64,000 nucleotides of DNA, taken from positions 388,509 to 452,508 of the forward strand of contig NZ_CANMED010000008.1 in the NCBI RefSeq assembly GCF_947496855.1. Direction: 5' to 3'. The notes under the pieces were generated by a model. It saw nothing but the letters and a program-made list of their open reading frames with translations, had not been told where the DNA came from and ran no database searches. A program made the position numbers and the translations under genes. This document shows positions 52,248 through 62,600 of this stretch, piece after piece. Origin of the DNA: an uncultured Aquimarina sp. Lineage in GTDB: Bacteria; Bacteroidota; Bacteroidia; Flavobacteriales; Flavobacteriaceae. Within the stretch, counting starts at the first letter, position 1. Each line of letters starts with the position of its first letter.

Positions 52248-54416
52248 TTAATTCTTCAAAAATTTAGTAGTTGCTTTAGCTCCGTTATTAGCTGTTAAAC
52301 TAATAAAATACATTCCAGATGATAGATTCCAGGTTGGTATTGAAACTCTATCTACAGCAACATCAGATACTTTTATCGACTTTATAACATTTCCAGTTAT
52401 TCCAGAAATTACAACAGTCGAATTTTGAATATTTATTAGATCTCCAGAGATGTATAGTACATTTTTTGTAGGATTAGGAAATAATTGTAATCCTAGCGTA
52501 TTAAAATCAGTCACCGATAATGATCTTGAAGGTTCAGTTCCCCAAACTAATACTCCATCAGCATAAATAGGAACTTTTTCCGATTCAATAAGTGTATTGC
52601 TCAGGTTTTCGTATGAATAATCATTAGTAGGATCCCAAGAACTATCAGAAGCATCGTTAGGCACAGAAACTCTTACTTGAATTTCTTTTCTATGTTCTCC
52701 CTGACCACCTGGAAAAGGCATATTATCATTATCAATTCCTACTTCTACAAAGTATATATTATTATCGGCATTCCAAACTTGTAAACCCTCTGTCGCTCCT
52801 CCGTTACCTCTGCTTGTAATTTCATAATCACTAGAAGTATATCCTGCATTAATTCCTTCGGTAATATCTATGAAATAGCGTGCTGTTAAACTTCCAGGAA
52901 TCCTTGCGGGCCAAGCCGACCTGTTATTTAACCAAATTGCTAATTCTGTAAACCTTCCTGATTCACTATTAATTTTAGTTTCGTTTAGAAATTCTACATT
53001 TGCTGGTTCTTCTTGTGGAAAATTATCCAGTTCTGTACCTCCAAATTCCATTACCATTCTAGCTAATACTCCCTGATAACAAGCATTATAATCGCAAGCA
53101 ACTTCATTAGCTTGAAAATCTGATCTATCCTCTACAAACATATCGTCAGGGCTTCCTGGTCCTCCCATCAAAGCTCCCCAAAGCGTATGTCTTGACTCTT
53201 CTGGTACACTCTCACTTCTTGACCAACTAGAATGTTGTCCTCTGTGATGTGGTTTTGTAGGAGGGTTTACTCCAAAACCAGTAACCAAACTTCGATTGTT
53301 TGGGTTATCCCCTAAAGCATAATTAACTTGATCAACGGCAAAATCGTGATATTCTTGTTTACTTGGAGTATCTACAGTATCGCTAAATATCAAAGCTGTT
53401 AATGCTGCATTCATAGAATGACGTAAAGATCCCCATTGTGTAAGGTGTGCTTGACCTCCTGCGGAGTATGTTATACCATTTCCATTATCTATCCAAAACT
53501 GCAAATGCCTTTCTGTATTATCGATATATTGTTGCTTCCCTGTAAGTTGTGCTAATAAAACCATATTTCCGTATCGTTTATCATCCCATACAAAACTCCA
53601 TAAGTAATCCGGTTCTCCATAAGCTGCTTCTGCTTTTTGAAGATATGTATTATCCCCTGTCGCTTTGTATAACCATAAAGCACCCCAACTCAATTCATCT
53701 TCATATCCACCAGAGGAGTATGTCCCTACAGCTGGGATTCCACCTTCTTCTGTATACTTTCCTTTATAGGTTTCTCCAAATTCATATAGATCCTTAGCAT
53801 GCTGTAATAAAGTAGCGCTATATGCAGGATCACTATCTTTAAAAATGATACTAGCAGATGCTAAAGCAGCAGCAGTTTCGCAAACCACTTCAGTTCCTGG
53901 ATGATCAATATCTAGTTTAAAAGACTCTCTTTGTCCATATTGTGGGTGAACATCTATCATTTCGGCAGGCATCCAAAAATTATGATCCTGTCCCTTCTTA
54001 GAAACTTGGGCATAAAATTCAAACTTAGAAGGATGACATTTAATAAAATAGTCGGTTACCCATTTAATATTCCTTTTGTAGTGTTCCGTTTGATTTACAG
54101 CATCATAACCTTCTTTATATTCTAAAAACCCCCAATTCAAAGCAGTTACGGAAAAGGCCATAGGAAAACCGAATTTAATATGGTCTCCTGCATCAAACCA
54201 TCCACCTGTTAGATCTAATCCAACGTCTTGGCCATCATTGACACCAGCATCGCTTCGCCAGCTAATTCTATTCCAATCCGGAAGAACTCCCGATTGTTGC
54301 GCTTCATAAAACAATATTGATTTTTGTAAAGCTTCTCCATAATTGTGTTGTGCGACGACCTGTGTTCCTTGCAACCCTAAGAAGATTAGCAATACGTTTA
54401 GTAAGTTTTTTTTCAT
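52248..54416 (-). CDS. GH9 endoglucanase with CBM3-like domain and T9SS sorting domain
   Basis: A 722-residue secreted cellulase. After the signal peptide (1-22) the GH9 barrel (about 25-465) begins NYGEALQKSILFYEAQQSG and shows GGWFDAGDH with the catalytic Asp75 and Asp78, KPHHRGQHSSW, and DFQANEVACDYNA with the acid Glu438. A CBM3c-like module follows (about 475-640, TELAIWLNNRSAWPARIPGSLTARYF), as in processive GH9 endoglucanases. The C-terminus is a type A sorting domain (about 650-722, LFPNPTKNVLYISG). It cleaves beta-1,4-glucan. It pairs in function with the expansin at 44077. Confidence 0.95.
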   Translation of the reverse strand: MKKNLLNVLLIFLGLQGTQVVAQHNYGEALQKSILFYEAQQSGVLPDWNRISWRSDAGVNDGQDVGLDLTGGWFDAGDHIKFGFPMAFSVTALNWGFLEYKEGYDAVNQTEHYKRNIKWVTDYFIKCHPSKFEFYAQVSKKGQDHNFWMPAEMIDVHPQYGQRESFKLDIDHPGTEVVCETAAALASASIIFKDSDPAYSATLLQHAKDLYEFGETYKGKYTEEGGIPAVGTYSSGGYEDELSWGALWLYKATGDNTYLQKAEAAYGEPDYLWSFVWDDKRYGNMVLLAQLTGKQQYIDNTERHLQFWIDNGNGITYSAGGQAHLTQWGSLRHSMNAALTALIFSDTVDTPSKQEYHDFAVDQVNYALGDNPNNRSLVTGFGVNPPTKPHHRGQHSSWSRSESVPEESRHTLWGALMGGPGSPDDMFVEDRSDFQANEVACDYNACYQGVLARMVMEFGGTELDNFPQEEPANVEFLNETKINSESGRFTELAIWLNNRSAWPARIPGSLTARYFIDITEGINAGYTSSDYEITSRGNGGATEGLQVWNADNNIYFVEVGIDNDNMPFPGGQGEHRKEIQVRVSVPNDASDSSWDPTNDYSYENLSNTLIESEKVPIYADGVLVWGTEPSRSLSVTDFNTLGLQLFPNPTKNVLYISGDLINIQNSTVVISGITGNVIKSIKVSDVAVDRVSIPTWNLSSGMYFISLTANNGAKATTKFLKN

Positions 54417-54580
54417 GTTTAATTGATTTGTGTATTATTAATTTATGTGAGGTTAAAGGTTTTAATAACTCCTTTTTTTGATTATATATTGCTGCTTTTT
54501 CGAATTGTTAAGAGAGTGATAAGATATTTTTATATCATTTGAAAAAAATTCTTACAAAGGCCTTTTTCATGTTGTTATAA

Positions 54581-55609
54581 AATTAAGAAGAGAAACTATC
54601 CTTTTTAAGGGATAGCTTCTCCTAACTGAGTTTGTGTAAAAAATATTAGTAGTTAACTAATATTTACTTTTATTACTGTCGCCCTATTGCTTTATTATCT
54701 TCTTAGAAATAATTAACTTATTTGATTTACCAGATTCTAAAACGGTGATAATATAATATCCAGACGATAAGCTGCTTATGTCTATAGAGTTTTGACCAGC
54801 TTCTAAAATGGTCTCTTTCATCAATACTCCAAGAACATTAAACACTTTAACTATTTTACCTTCCATATTAGAAGAAAAGTTAATTGTATTTACCACTGGA
54901 TTAGGATACACTCTTACATCATTTGAATTATTCTCATTACTACGATTTGTAGTATAAGTAATCACCAATTGAGGTTTTGCTGCTGATGTATTCTCTTTTG
55001 AAGCAAATGCAAAATCATTCCCTGAAAGCGCCTCTATAATTAATGAAAGTTTATTTCCTGAAATTTGTGCTGTTTTCAAAGGGATTGTTTTAGTGCTACC
55101 AATTGGAAAATTATCATTTAACGTTCCTAATTGTGTCCCTTTCCCTGGCTTATTGGAATTAGACAAATTAGTTTCTGTCCAATTATTACTATTTCCTTTA
55201 CTAACAATAATATTTCCATTTCCAGCATCTGAATATACAGTAAACTTAAGATCAGCTTTTGTAATAGTTCCACTAATTGAGGAAAGATCAAACATCAAAT
55301 ATCCCGAACGTTTATTTGACTCTATACGAATCATATTAGAGTTATTTCTGGTGGATCCTTGTAAATAAGCATCTTGTATTGGAGTTAGAGTAACTGTTTG
55401 TTCTACAGATTGAATCTTTGTTGCTACAACCTTATCTATATTGTATAAATATCCAGTACCTCCTTTAAAAGATAATCTCAATGTTTTTTCTCCTGAAGTT
55501 AAAGAAATAGTGGTAGTATATTTCTTGTAACTATGCCATTGTCCTGTAACCGGAATATTTATAGAACCTATCACAGATCCTGACTCTAAAATATCTACTG
55601 TACCTCCAG
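54581..55609 (-). repeat. Long direct repeat, copy 1 (3' end of beta-helix gene plus 3' UTR)
   Basis: About 1.03 kb that is nearly identical to 57049-58078 with a constant offset of 2469 nt in the coding part. It spans the end of the CBM6-like domain, the whole DNRLRE-type domain, the sorting domain, the stop codon and the 3' UTR with its terminator. The homology breaks sharply at about 55609. Confidence 0.9.
54590..54621 (-). terminator. Terminator of the beta-helix gene
   Basis: A stem GAGAAACTATCC/GGATAGCTTCTC (one mismatch) about 63 nt past the stop. A diverged copy of the hairpin is found after the GH16 gene at 57058. Confidence 0.8.
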
Positions 55610-57023
55610 TTCTATTACTAGAAGCGTAGATATCAAACGTATACTTACTACTAGAATCAACATTTACTGTATAATCAGTATAATCATCATTTTTAATAAA
55701 CCCAATGTTTTTGTCAGAAGTTGCTGGTGTATCTTCAACACGAACACTTCCTGATTTTCTAGTAAAATCTTCTGCTTGGAATGTTCCTGGAATTGATATT
55801 ATAGGGCTCTCCTCATTTAAAATCACAGGATATAGTGTTCCTCCCTTTGGAGACTCACTTGCTGATAATGCCGGAAAGTTTGTTGCGGGATTTGAAGGTT
55901 TCACTTCTCGAGGTCCTTTGTACAATAAATTAGAATCTGACCACGGTTTAATATTGTTATGGTTTTCTTCAAGGCAGTTATTTTTATATATAAAGTTGGG
56001 CTTTTTTGAATTCTGATGTTGAATAGACCAAGGTCCCATAATTGCATAATAGTTGGGTTCATTCCTATTATTATAAGCCGCATTAGGTGTATCAGCTTTA
56101 GAGTTGGGCATATCCTTGGGTAATACAATCCTGTTATTTTCTATCAGGTTATTTCCATTGTCACCACTATGGAAGCTTACTTCTTGTCTAAAATTATTAT
56201 CATATACCACATTATATTCAACATTACTCCCTTGTAATGATATATGGCGTAAATGAGTAACCTTACAACCTGTAATAAGATTATAAGCTCCTTGTATGAA
56301 AAAATATCCTTGTGCTCCACCTGCCTTTTTATGGGCCCCATCTACTATTAAATCTCTTAAAGTTACATGGTTAGAAGGAACTCTTACAGGGTCTTTTGCT
56401 GAATTAATAATAGTTACTTTATCTAACCAACAATCAGGAGAATCATTAAACTTGACAGATATATTATCATTACCTCTTAATTCATCATTAGCATTTAAAC
56501 TATAATTCCAGTCGTATTTTGGTTTTCCCCAACTTCCTTCGATTGTTAATGTATATATCCCACTTTTACTAACTCTATAAAAACTAAAGGCATCACTATT
56601 ATTCATCCTAATAATGCATTTAACGCCTTCTCTACTCTCTCCTATTAAAGAGACGTTTGATTTCATAGAAACTCTTTTATTAATATTATATGTCCCATTT
56701 TTAAGAAATACGGCTACCAATCCATTTTCTTTAGAAGCATCATTAATTGCTCTATTAATTGCATCACTATCTGCACCATTAGTAAGAGTTTTTACAATTT
56801 TTATATCCTTCAAAAAAGGGATACCGCCTCGAACACCTGCTTTTTCCCATTCTTTCATCTGTTGATAGCGGTTATCAAATTTTTCGGAATCAAAAGTAAC
56901 CCCTGGATCTCCCACTCTCAATTGGGCTTCCAATTGTGTGGTTATAAAAATCAATAGAAATAACACACTTCCTATAGTTTTACCCATAGAATATTTATGT
57001 TTACTTGAAAATAAATTTTTCAT
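54684..57023 (-). CDS. Parallel beta-helix carbohydrate-active protein with CBM6, DNRLRE and T9SS domains
   Basis: A 779-residue secreted protein. The signal region is at about 1-34; MGKTIGS at residue 13 is an alternative start. Residues about 50-390 form a pectate-lyase-like right-handed beta-helix (NGTYNINKRVSMKSNVSLIGE, NHVTLRDLIVDGAHKKAGG, YNLITGCKVTHLRHISLQGSNVEYNVVYDN). Then come a CBM6-like module (about 405-540), a DNRLRE/CBM96-like module (about 545-690) and a type A sorting domain (about 705-779). The helix suggests a polysaccharide lyase or hydrolase, but the substrate is unknown. It sits between GH9 and GH16 in the enzyme run. Confidence 0.85.
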   Translation of the reverse strand: MKNLFSSKHKYSMGKTIGSVLFLLIFITTQLEAQLRVGDPGVTFDSEKFDNRYQQMKEWEKAGVRGGIPFLKDIKIVKTLTNGADSDAINRAINDASKENGLVAVFLKNGTYNINKRVSMKSNVSLIGESREGVKCIIRMNNSDAFSFYRVSKSGIYTLTIEGSWGKPKYDWNYSLNANDELRGNDNISVKFNDSPDCWLDKVTIINSAKDPVRVPSNHVTLRDLIVDGAHKKAGGAQGYFFIQGAYNLITGCKVTHLRHISLQGSNVEYNVVYDNNFRQEVSFHSGDNGNNLIENNRIVLPKDMPNSKADTPNAAYNNRNEPNYYAIMGPWSIQHQNSKKPNFIYKNNCLEENHNNIKPWSDSNLLYKGPREVKPSNPATNFPALSASESPKGGTLYPVILNEESPIISIPGTFQAEDFTRKSGSVRVEDTPATSDKNIGFIKNDDYTDYTVNVDSSSKYTFDIYASSNRTGGTVDILESGSVIGSINIPVTGQWHSYKKYTTTISLTSGEKTLRLSFKGGTGYLYNIDKVVATKIQSVEQTVTLTPIQDAYLQGSTRNNSNMIRIESNKRSGYLMFDLSSISGTITKADLKFTVYSDAGNGNIIVSKGNSNNWTETNLSNSNKPGKGTQLGTLNDNFPIGSTKTIPLKTAQISGNKLSLIIEALSGNDFAFASKENTSAAKPQLVITYTTNRSNENNSNDVRVYPNPVVNTINFSSNMEGKIVKVFNVLGVLMKETILEAGQNSIDISSLSSGYYIITVLESGKSNKLIISKKIIKQ

Positions 57024-57048
57024 TCTTTGTTATTAAAGTTTATTTTAA

Positions 57049-58078
57049 AATTAAGAAGAGAAACTATCCTTTTTTAAGGGACAGTTTCTCTATACTGAGT
57101 TTGTGTAAAAAATACTAGTAGTTAACTAATATTTACTTTAATTACTGTCGCCCTATTGCTTTACTATTTTCTTAGAAATAATTAACTTATTTGATTTACC
57201 AGCTTCTAAAATGTTGATGATATAATATCCAGATGACAAGTTACTTATGTCAATAGAGTTTTGACCAGCTTCTAAAATGGTCTCTTTCATCAATACTCCA
57301 AGAACATTAAACACTTTAACTATTTTACCTTCCATATTAGAAGAAAAGTTAATTGTGTTTACCACTGGATTAGGATACACTCTTACATCATTTGAATTAT
57401 TCTCATTACTACGATTTGTAGTATAAGTAATCACCAATTGAGGTTTTGCTGCTGATGTATTCTCTTTTGAAGCGAATGCAAAATCATTCCCTGAAAGCGC
57501 CTCTATAACTAATGAAATTCTATTACCAGAAATTTGCGCTGTTTTCAAAGGGATTGTTTTAGTGCTACCAATTGGAAAATTAGCATTTAACGTTCCTAAT
57601 TGTGTCCCTTTCCCTGGCTTATTGGAATTAGACAAATTAGTTTCTGTCCAATTATTACTATTTCCTTTACTAACAGCAATATTTCCATTTCCAGCATCTG
57701 AATATACAGTGAACTTAAGATCAGCTTTTGTAATAGTTCCACTAATTGAAGAAAGATCAAACATCAAATATCCAGAACGACTATTATTTTCAACACGAAT
57801 CATGTCAGAATTGTATTTGGTGGATCCTTGCAAATAAGCATCTTGTATTGGAGTTAGAGTAACTGTTTGTTCTACAGATTGAATCTTTGTTGCTACAACC
57901 TTATCTATATTGTATAAATATCCAGTACCTCCTTTAAAAGATAATCTCAATGTTTTTTCTCCTGAAGTTAAAGAAATAGTGGTAGTATATTTCTTATAAC
58001 TGTGCCATTGTCCTGTAACCGGAATATTTATAGAACCTACCACAGATCCTGACTCTAAAATATCTACTGTCCCTCCAG
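57049..58078 (-). repeat. Long direct repeat, copy 2 (3' end of GH16 gene plus 3' UTR)
   Basis: The partner of 54581-55609, nearly identical for about 1 kb including non-coding 3' UTR. Identity stops at about 58078, inside the CBM6-like domain, where the two proteins become only moderately similar. The third, more diverged version is at the 3' end of the gene at 59635. Confidence 0.9.
57058..57090 (-). terminator. Terminator of the GH16 gene
   Basis: A stem GAGAAACT/AGTTTCTC extended by TCC/GGA after a bulge, about 63 nt past the GH16 stop. It corresponds to the hairpin at 54590. Confidence 0.8.
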
Positions 58079-59420
58079 ATCCCTGGCTTGAGGCATATAT
58101 ATCTAATGTGTACTCACTTGTTACGTCCACATCCACCTTGTAATTTGCAAAATCTCCATTTTTAATAAATCCTAAATTCTTACCTGCATTTGTTCCAGGA
58201 GTATTTTCTACACGAAGGCTTCCTGATTTTGAATCAAAATCTTCCACCTCAAAAGATCCTGGAATATTAATAACATCAATCGGTGGCACCGAGTCGTCTT
58301 TAACAGTTATACTTACTGATTGTGATGTCTTAACTGCTCCATTATTATCTGTAGCTTTTGCAACTATTGTGTAATTTCCAGGACTAGATATTGTAGTAGA
58401 ACTTGCATAAGGTGTTACTTGTTCAGTAGCTACTAAATTATTATTAATCAAAAATTCAACTTTAGTAACACTACCGTCAGCATCAGATGCATCCGCACTA
58501 AGTGCAATATTTTCACCTACTTCATAAATAGATCCGTTTACCGGAGATGTAAGTTTTACCGATGGTGGATTATTTGGATTATCATCATTAACTAATTTAT
58601 ATGAACGAACCCAGTCATAATAGGTTGTACGATTCTCAAGAGAATTATTCATTCCATCTTGACCAGATTTTGGTGGGTTCCAATCATAAGTTTCTACTAC
58701 CATGCGCAAGTACATAGGAAGATCAAAGTCTGCTGGAGGCTTTATTTGCCCAACGAATTTATCATCTAAATAAAATAAAATTTCACTCTTACTTTTCCAC
58801 CAAACTCCATATGTGTGATAGTTCTTCCAGGATTCTTCTCCAAGAGGAGCTTTGTTTCCTTGTTGACCAACTGGAGTACTATTACAATTCGTATTTCTAC
58901 TATGTGTATTAGAGTTCATGTTTACGATCATATTATCCACCCAGTTCGCTCCATTTGAATTTACACCTACTGTCTCGGTTATATCTAATTCTGTGGTTCT
59001 AATATCACAACCATTACCTTCATTACTTTTATTAATTAACCAAAAAGTAGAAGACATAAAGGTTTTATTACCTTTCATGCGTGCTTCATAATATCCATAG
59101 GTATTCCTAGTATTAGATCTAACAAGACCTCCATTATGCGTCCATCCATTAAAAGGATTTGTTTTTTTTGAAGCAGAAATTTTAAGATTTCCATCTGAAA
59201 CGGATACTGATGATGTTTCAAATCTAGCTGGTCTTCTACCTTCCCATTGAGGACTATTTATTGCCCATTTGGTGTTATTAAGAGAAGAGCCATTGAATTC
59301 ATCAGACATCACATCTATTTTTTCCCACTTTTTTCCAGTAGGTGCTGCCGGTTGTGCAAAAACACTTACTGCGACGAAACATAGCAATAAGGCTAATAAT
59401 AAATTTGTATTTTTTTTCAT
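57153..59420 (-). CDS. GH16 agarase/porphyranase-like enzyme with Ig, CBM6, DNRLRE and T9SS domains
   Basis: A 755-residue secreted enzyme with a signal peptide (1-22). The GH16 domain (about 30-285) has the catalytic set E144-L-D146-I-T-E149 and a DEFNGSSLNNTKW...WEGRRPARF opening that matches beta-agarases and porphyranases better than laminarinases. Next are a bacterial Ig domain (about 290-385, SPVNGSIYEVGENIALSADASDADG), a CBM6-like module (about 395-530), a DNRLRE/CBM96-like module (about 535-675) and a sorting domain (about 685-755). It should cleave an algal galactan; agar versus porphyran cannot be settled. Confidence 0.92.
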   Translation of the reverse strand: MKKNTNLLLALLLCFVAVSVFAQPAAPTGKKWEKIDVMSDEFNGSSLNNTKWAINSPQWEGRRPARFETSSVSVSDGNLKISASKKTNPFNGWTHNGGLVRSNTRNTYGYYEARMKGNKTFMSSTFWLINKSNEGNGCDIRTTELDITETVGVNSNGANWVDNMIVNMNSNTHSRNTNCNSTPVGQQGNKAPLGEESWKNYHTYGVWWKSKSEILFYLDDKFVGQIKPPADFDLPMYLRMVVETYDWNPPKSGQDGMNNSLENRTTYYDWVRSYKLVNDDNPNNPPSVKLTSPVNGSIYEVGENIALSADASDADGSVTKVEFLINNNLVATEQVTPYASSTTISSPGNYTIVAKATDNNGAVKTSQSVSITVKDDSVPPIDVINIPGSFEVEDFDSKSGSLRVENTPGTNAGKNLGFIKNGDFANYKVDVDVTSEYTLDIYASSQGSGGTVDILESGSVVGSINIPVTGQWHSYKKYTTTISLTSGEKTLRLSFKGGTGYLYNIDKVVATKIQSVEQTVTLTPIQDAYLQGSTKYNSDMIRVENNSRSGYLMFDLSSISGTITKADLKFTVYSDAGNGNIAVSKGNSNNWTETNLSNSNKPGKGTQLGTLNANFPIGSTKTIPLKTAQISGNRISLVIEALSGNDFAFASKENTSAAKPQLVITYTTNRSNENNSNDVRVYPNPVVNTINFSSNMEGKIVKVFNVLGVLMKETILEAGQNSIDISNLSSGYYIINILEAGKSNKLIISKKIVKQ

Positions 59421-59634
59421 GATTAAAACAGGTTTGTTTTGTCAAATAAACTTTAGGAGTTTTAGCTATCTATAAAAGAAATAATAACATAATCCCGATA
59501 ATGATTTTCATACTATCTAGAATTATGCTATTATCTCTTAACTATAGATGATAAACAATCACATAAAAGCTGATCATTTATTACTTTTCTCCTTAAATTA
59601 TTTTTTTGATTTTATAAGGATTAAAGAGTTTCTC

Positions 59635-62600
59635 TTAACGTTTCAATACTTTCTTAGCAGAAAGAATCTTATTCGTTTTACCAGCTTCCAAAATATTGAT
59701 GATATAAATTCCTGACGCTAAATCACTCATATCGATCGTGTTTTGATTTTCTTGTAGTACAACTTCTTTAACAAGAACTCCGATAGTATTATACATTTTG
59801 ATAGTCTTACCGGCAGTTTCTCCAGAAATATTAATTACATCAACTACAGGATTAGGATAAAAAGTTATATCATTAGAAATATCAAGATTATTATCTCTAT
59901 TAGTATCATAAGTAACAACTAATTGAGCTTGAGTAACCGATCCATTTTCCTTAGATGCAAATGCAAAATCATTACCTGAAAGCGCATCTATAATCAATGA
60001 AAGTTTATTACCTGAAATCTGAGCTGTTTTTAACGGTATTGTCTTAGTACTACCAACTGGGAAATTAGCATTTAATGTTCCTAATTGAACACCTTTACCA
60101 GGTTTATTAGAGTTGGACAAATTACTTTCTGTCCAATTACTACTATTACCCTTATTGACACTTATGTTTCCGTTCCCTGCATCTGAATATACCGTAAATT
60201 TAAGATCAGCCTTAGTAATTGTTCCATTAATTGATGAAAGATCAAACATTAAGTATCCAGTTCTATTATTTAACTCTATGCGAACCATATCAGAATTATC
60301 TCGAGCTGAACCTTGTAAAAAAGCATCGTGTATTGGAGATAGTGTAACCGTTTGTTCTACAGGTTGAATCTTTGTTGTTACAACCTTATCGATATTATAA
60401 AGGTATCCGGATCCTCCAGTAAATGATAATCTAAGTACTTTCTCTCCTGATGATAAAGAAACAGTCGTAGAGTATTTCTTATAACTATGCCATTGTCCTG
60501 TTACTGGAATGTTTATAGAACCAACAACAGTTCCAGATTCTGTAATATCTACTTTACCTCCAGTTCCATCGCTAGAAGCATAAATATCAAATGTATACTC
60601 ACTACTCGAATCAACATTGACAGTATAATCAACAAAATCTTCATTATTGATAAATCCTAAGTTTTTACCCGAAGTTGTTCCTGGAGTATCTTCTATACGG
60701 ACACTACCTGACTTCAATTCAAAATCTTCTGCTTCAAAAGTTCCTGGAATGTCTATTGCATCAGTTGGTGGAACCGAATCATCTTCTACTGTAATATTTA
60801 CCGATTGAGATGTTGTTACAGCTCCATCATTATCAGTTGCTTTAGCTGTTATTGTATAATTCCCTGGATTAGCAATCGTAGTTGAAGTGTTGTAAGGTTC
60901 AGATTGCTCTGTAGCAGCCAGGTTATTATTGATAAAAAATTCAACTTTAGCAACTGTTCCATCTGTATCGGATGCATTTGCTACCAAAGGAATAGTCTGA
61001 TCAATATCAAAACTAGCTCCGTTTGCAGGAGAAGTTATTGACACTTGCGGTAGCTTGTTTTCATCACCACAATCTACTAAAACTTCATCAGGACCATTTC
61101 CTGTTGGTTTTGTATAACTTTTAGACAATACAAATTTATCCATTTCGAATCCATCTTCTCTCATAGAAAAAGAAATCGTGTGAACACCTGCAGAAGGTAC
61201 GTTTATGTATATTTTTTCTGCCTCACCACAATGATTAGCATTGGTACGTTGTTTACTCTCCCAGGTCCACTGGTTTTTACCTGCACACCATTGCATTCTA
61301 GCCCCTGATGCTGGCCAGTTTCCATCGATACCTACGTGGATTCCATTATCCTCTGATCCAGTAGAATGTGCTCGTACCCATACAAAGTATTTTCCAGGAG
61401 TTGTAAATTTCACTTTATAATTTATGATTGCTACCTGTCCCGGAGTATTACTAAAACTAACTCCATTAGCAAGTGGGTCACTATGTGTTACTCTCGTATC
61501 CGGTAAGATTTCTAAATATCCTCCGCTACTAGCTCCACCTGCATGTGCAGGATCAGGGTCAGGAGTAGGTGTAGCTGCACTACCATTCTGCGTATACCAC
61601 TTTCTGTCATTTACTTTGGATTGGTCTAAAAAGTGTTCAGCCTCTACTGCTACAACTCCATTTTGTTCTAGAGCAACACAATCACCATCACCATCACCAT
61701 CGCCGCCATCGGTACAAATGAAATCTAACGCAGTCCATCTTCCTCTTGAGTAAGCTGTACCATTACCCTCTGGTATAGTACCGTTGGTATGTGAACTAAA
61801 TGCTACTCTTATTTTATCTCCTTTATTAATTTGTATACCAGTAAAAGTGGCACCAGATGGTGAATAATCAGTACTAGACGTTGGGTTCGTAAACTCTCCT
61901 ATTTCCTTACCATCTATAGAAACTCGATAAGTAGATTCCCCGTCTGTTTCTGTAAGTGTTGCTAATCTAATATCATATGTACCTGTATCACCGTTAAAAG
62001 TAGCTTCTGCTGCTGCAAACTCGTCTTTGTATTGAGAAGCGTCAATTGCCAGTGCGTTTCTAGTATTATCTTTATACGCTGGAGAAAAACCAGTAACTGC
62101 AATTGTTGGGAAATCAGAAATCGCTTGCATCGAAATTGTTCCGCAATCTCCACCACCATTATCGCCATCTTTACTAATAACAAGTGCTACCCAATCATTA
62201 TTATCAGGTGCTACTAAATTACTTCCCAAAGTAGTTTTAGCGGTTAACCCACCCCCACTTCTAGGATTGTACCATTGTACATCATATTTATTATTACCTC
62301 CAGGTAAACTTAATCCTGTAGAACCTCCATTTGGTCTGTAAACTGCATAGATATTACCTGATTTTGAAAACACATAATCGTTATTATCTGAAGTTACACC
62401 ATCAGAACTTATCATGTTTGCCATATCCGACTGGAGATAACGATTAAAGAAATTAAGTGCATACCCTCCTTCTTTATATTTGTTACCTCTTTTTCGATGA
62501 TCGTTTCCATTTATATCACCATCATCATTTGTATATCCACTATAATATTCCACTCCTGTTCCACCAGCCATCAGTGTTGCCCATAAGATTCTATGTCTTA

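Noticed and set aside
61424..61753. 109-codon antisense frame in the giant GH gene, Ser/Pro-rich
   Set aside because: It arises from the Gly/Asp-rich linker read backwards (GGDGDGDGDC); no start region or family supports it.
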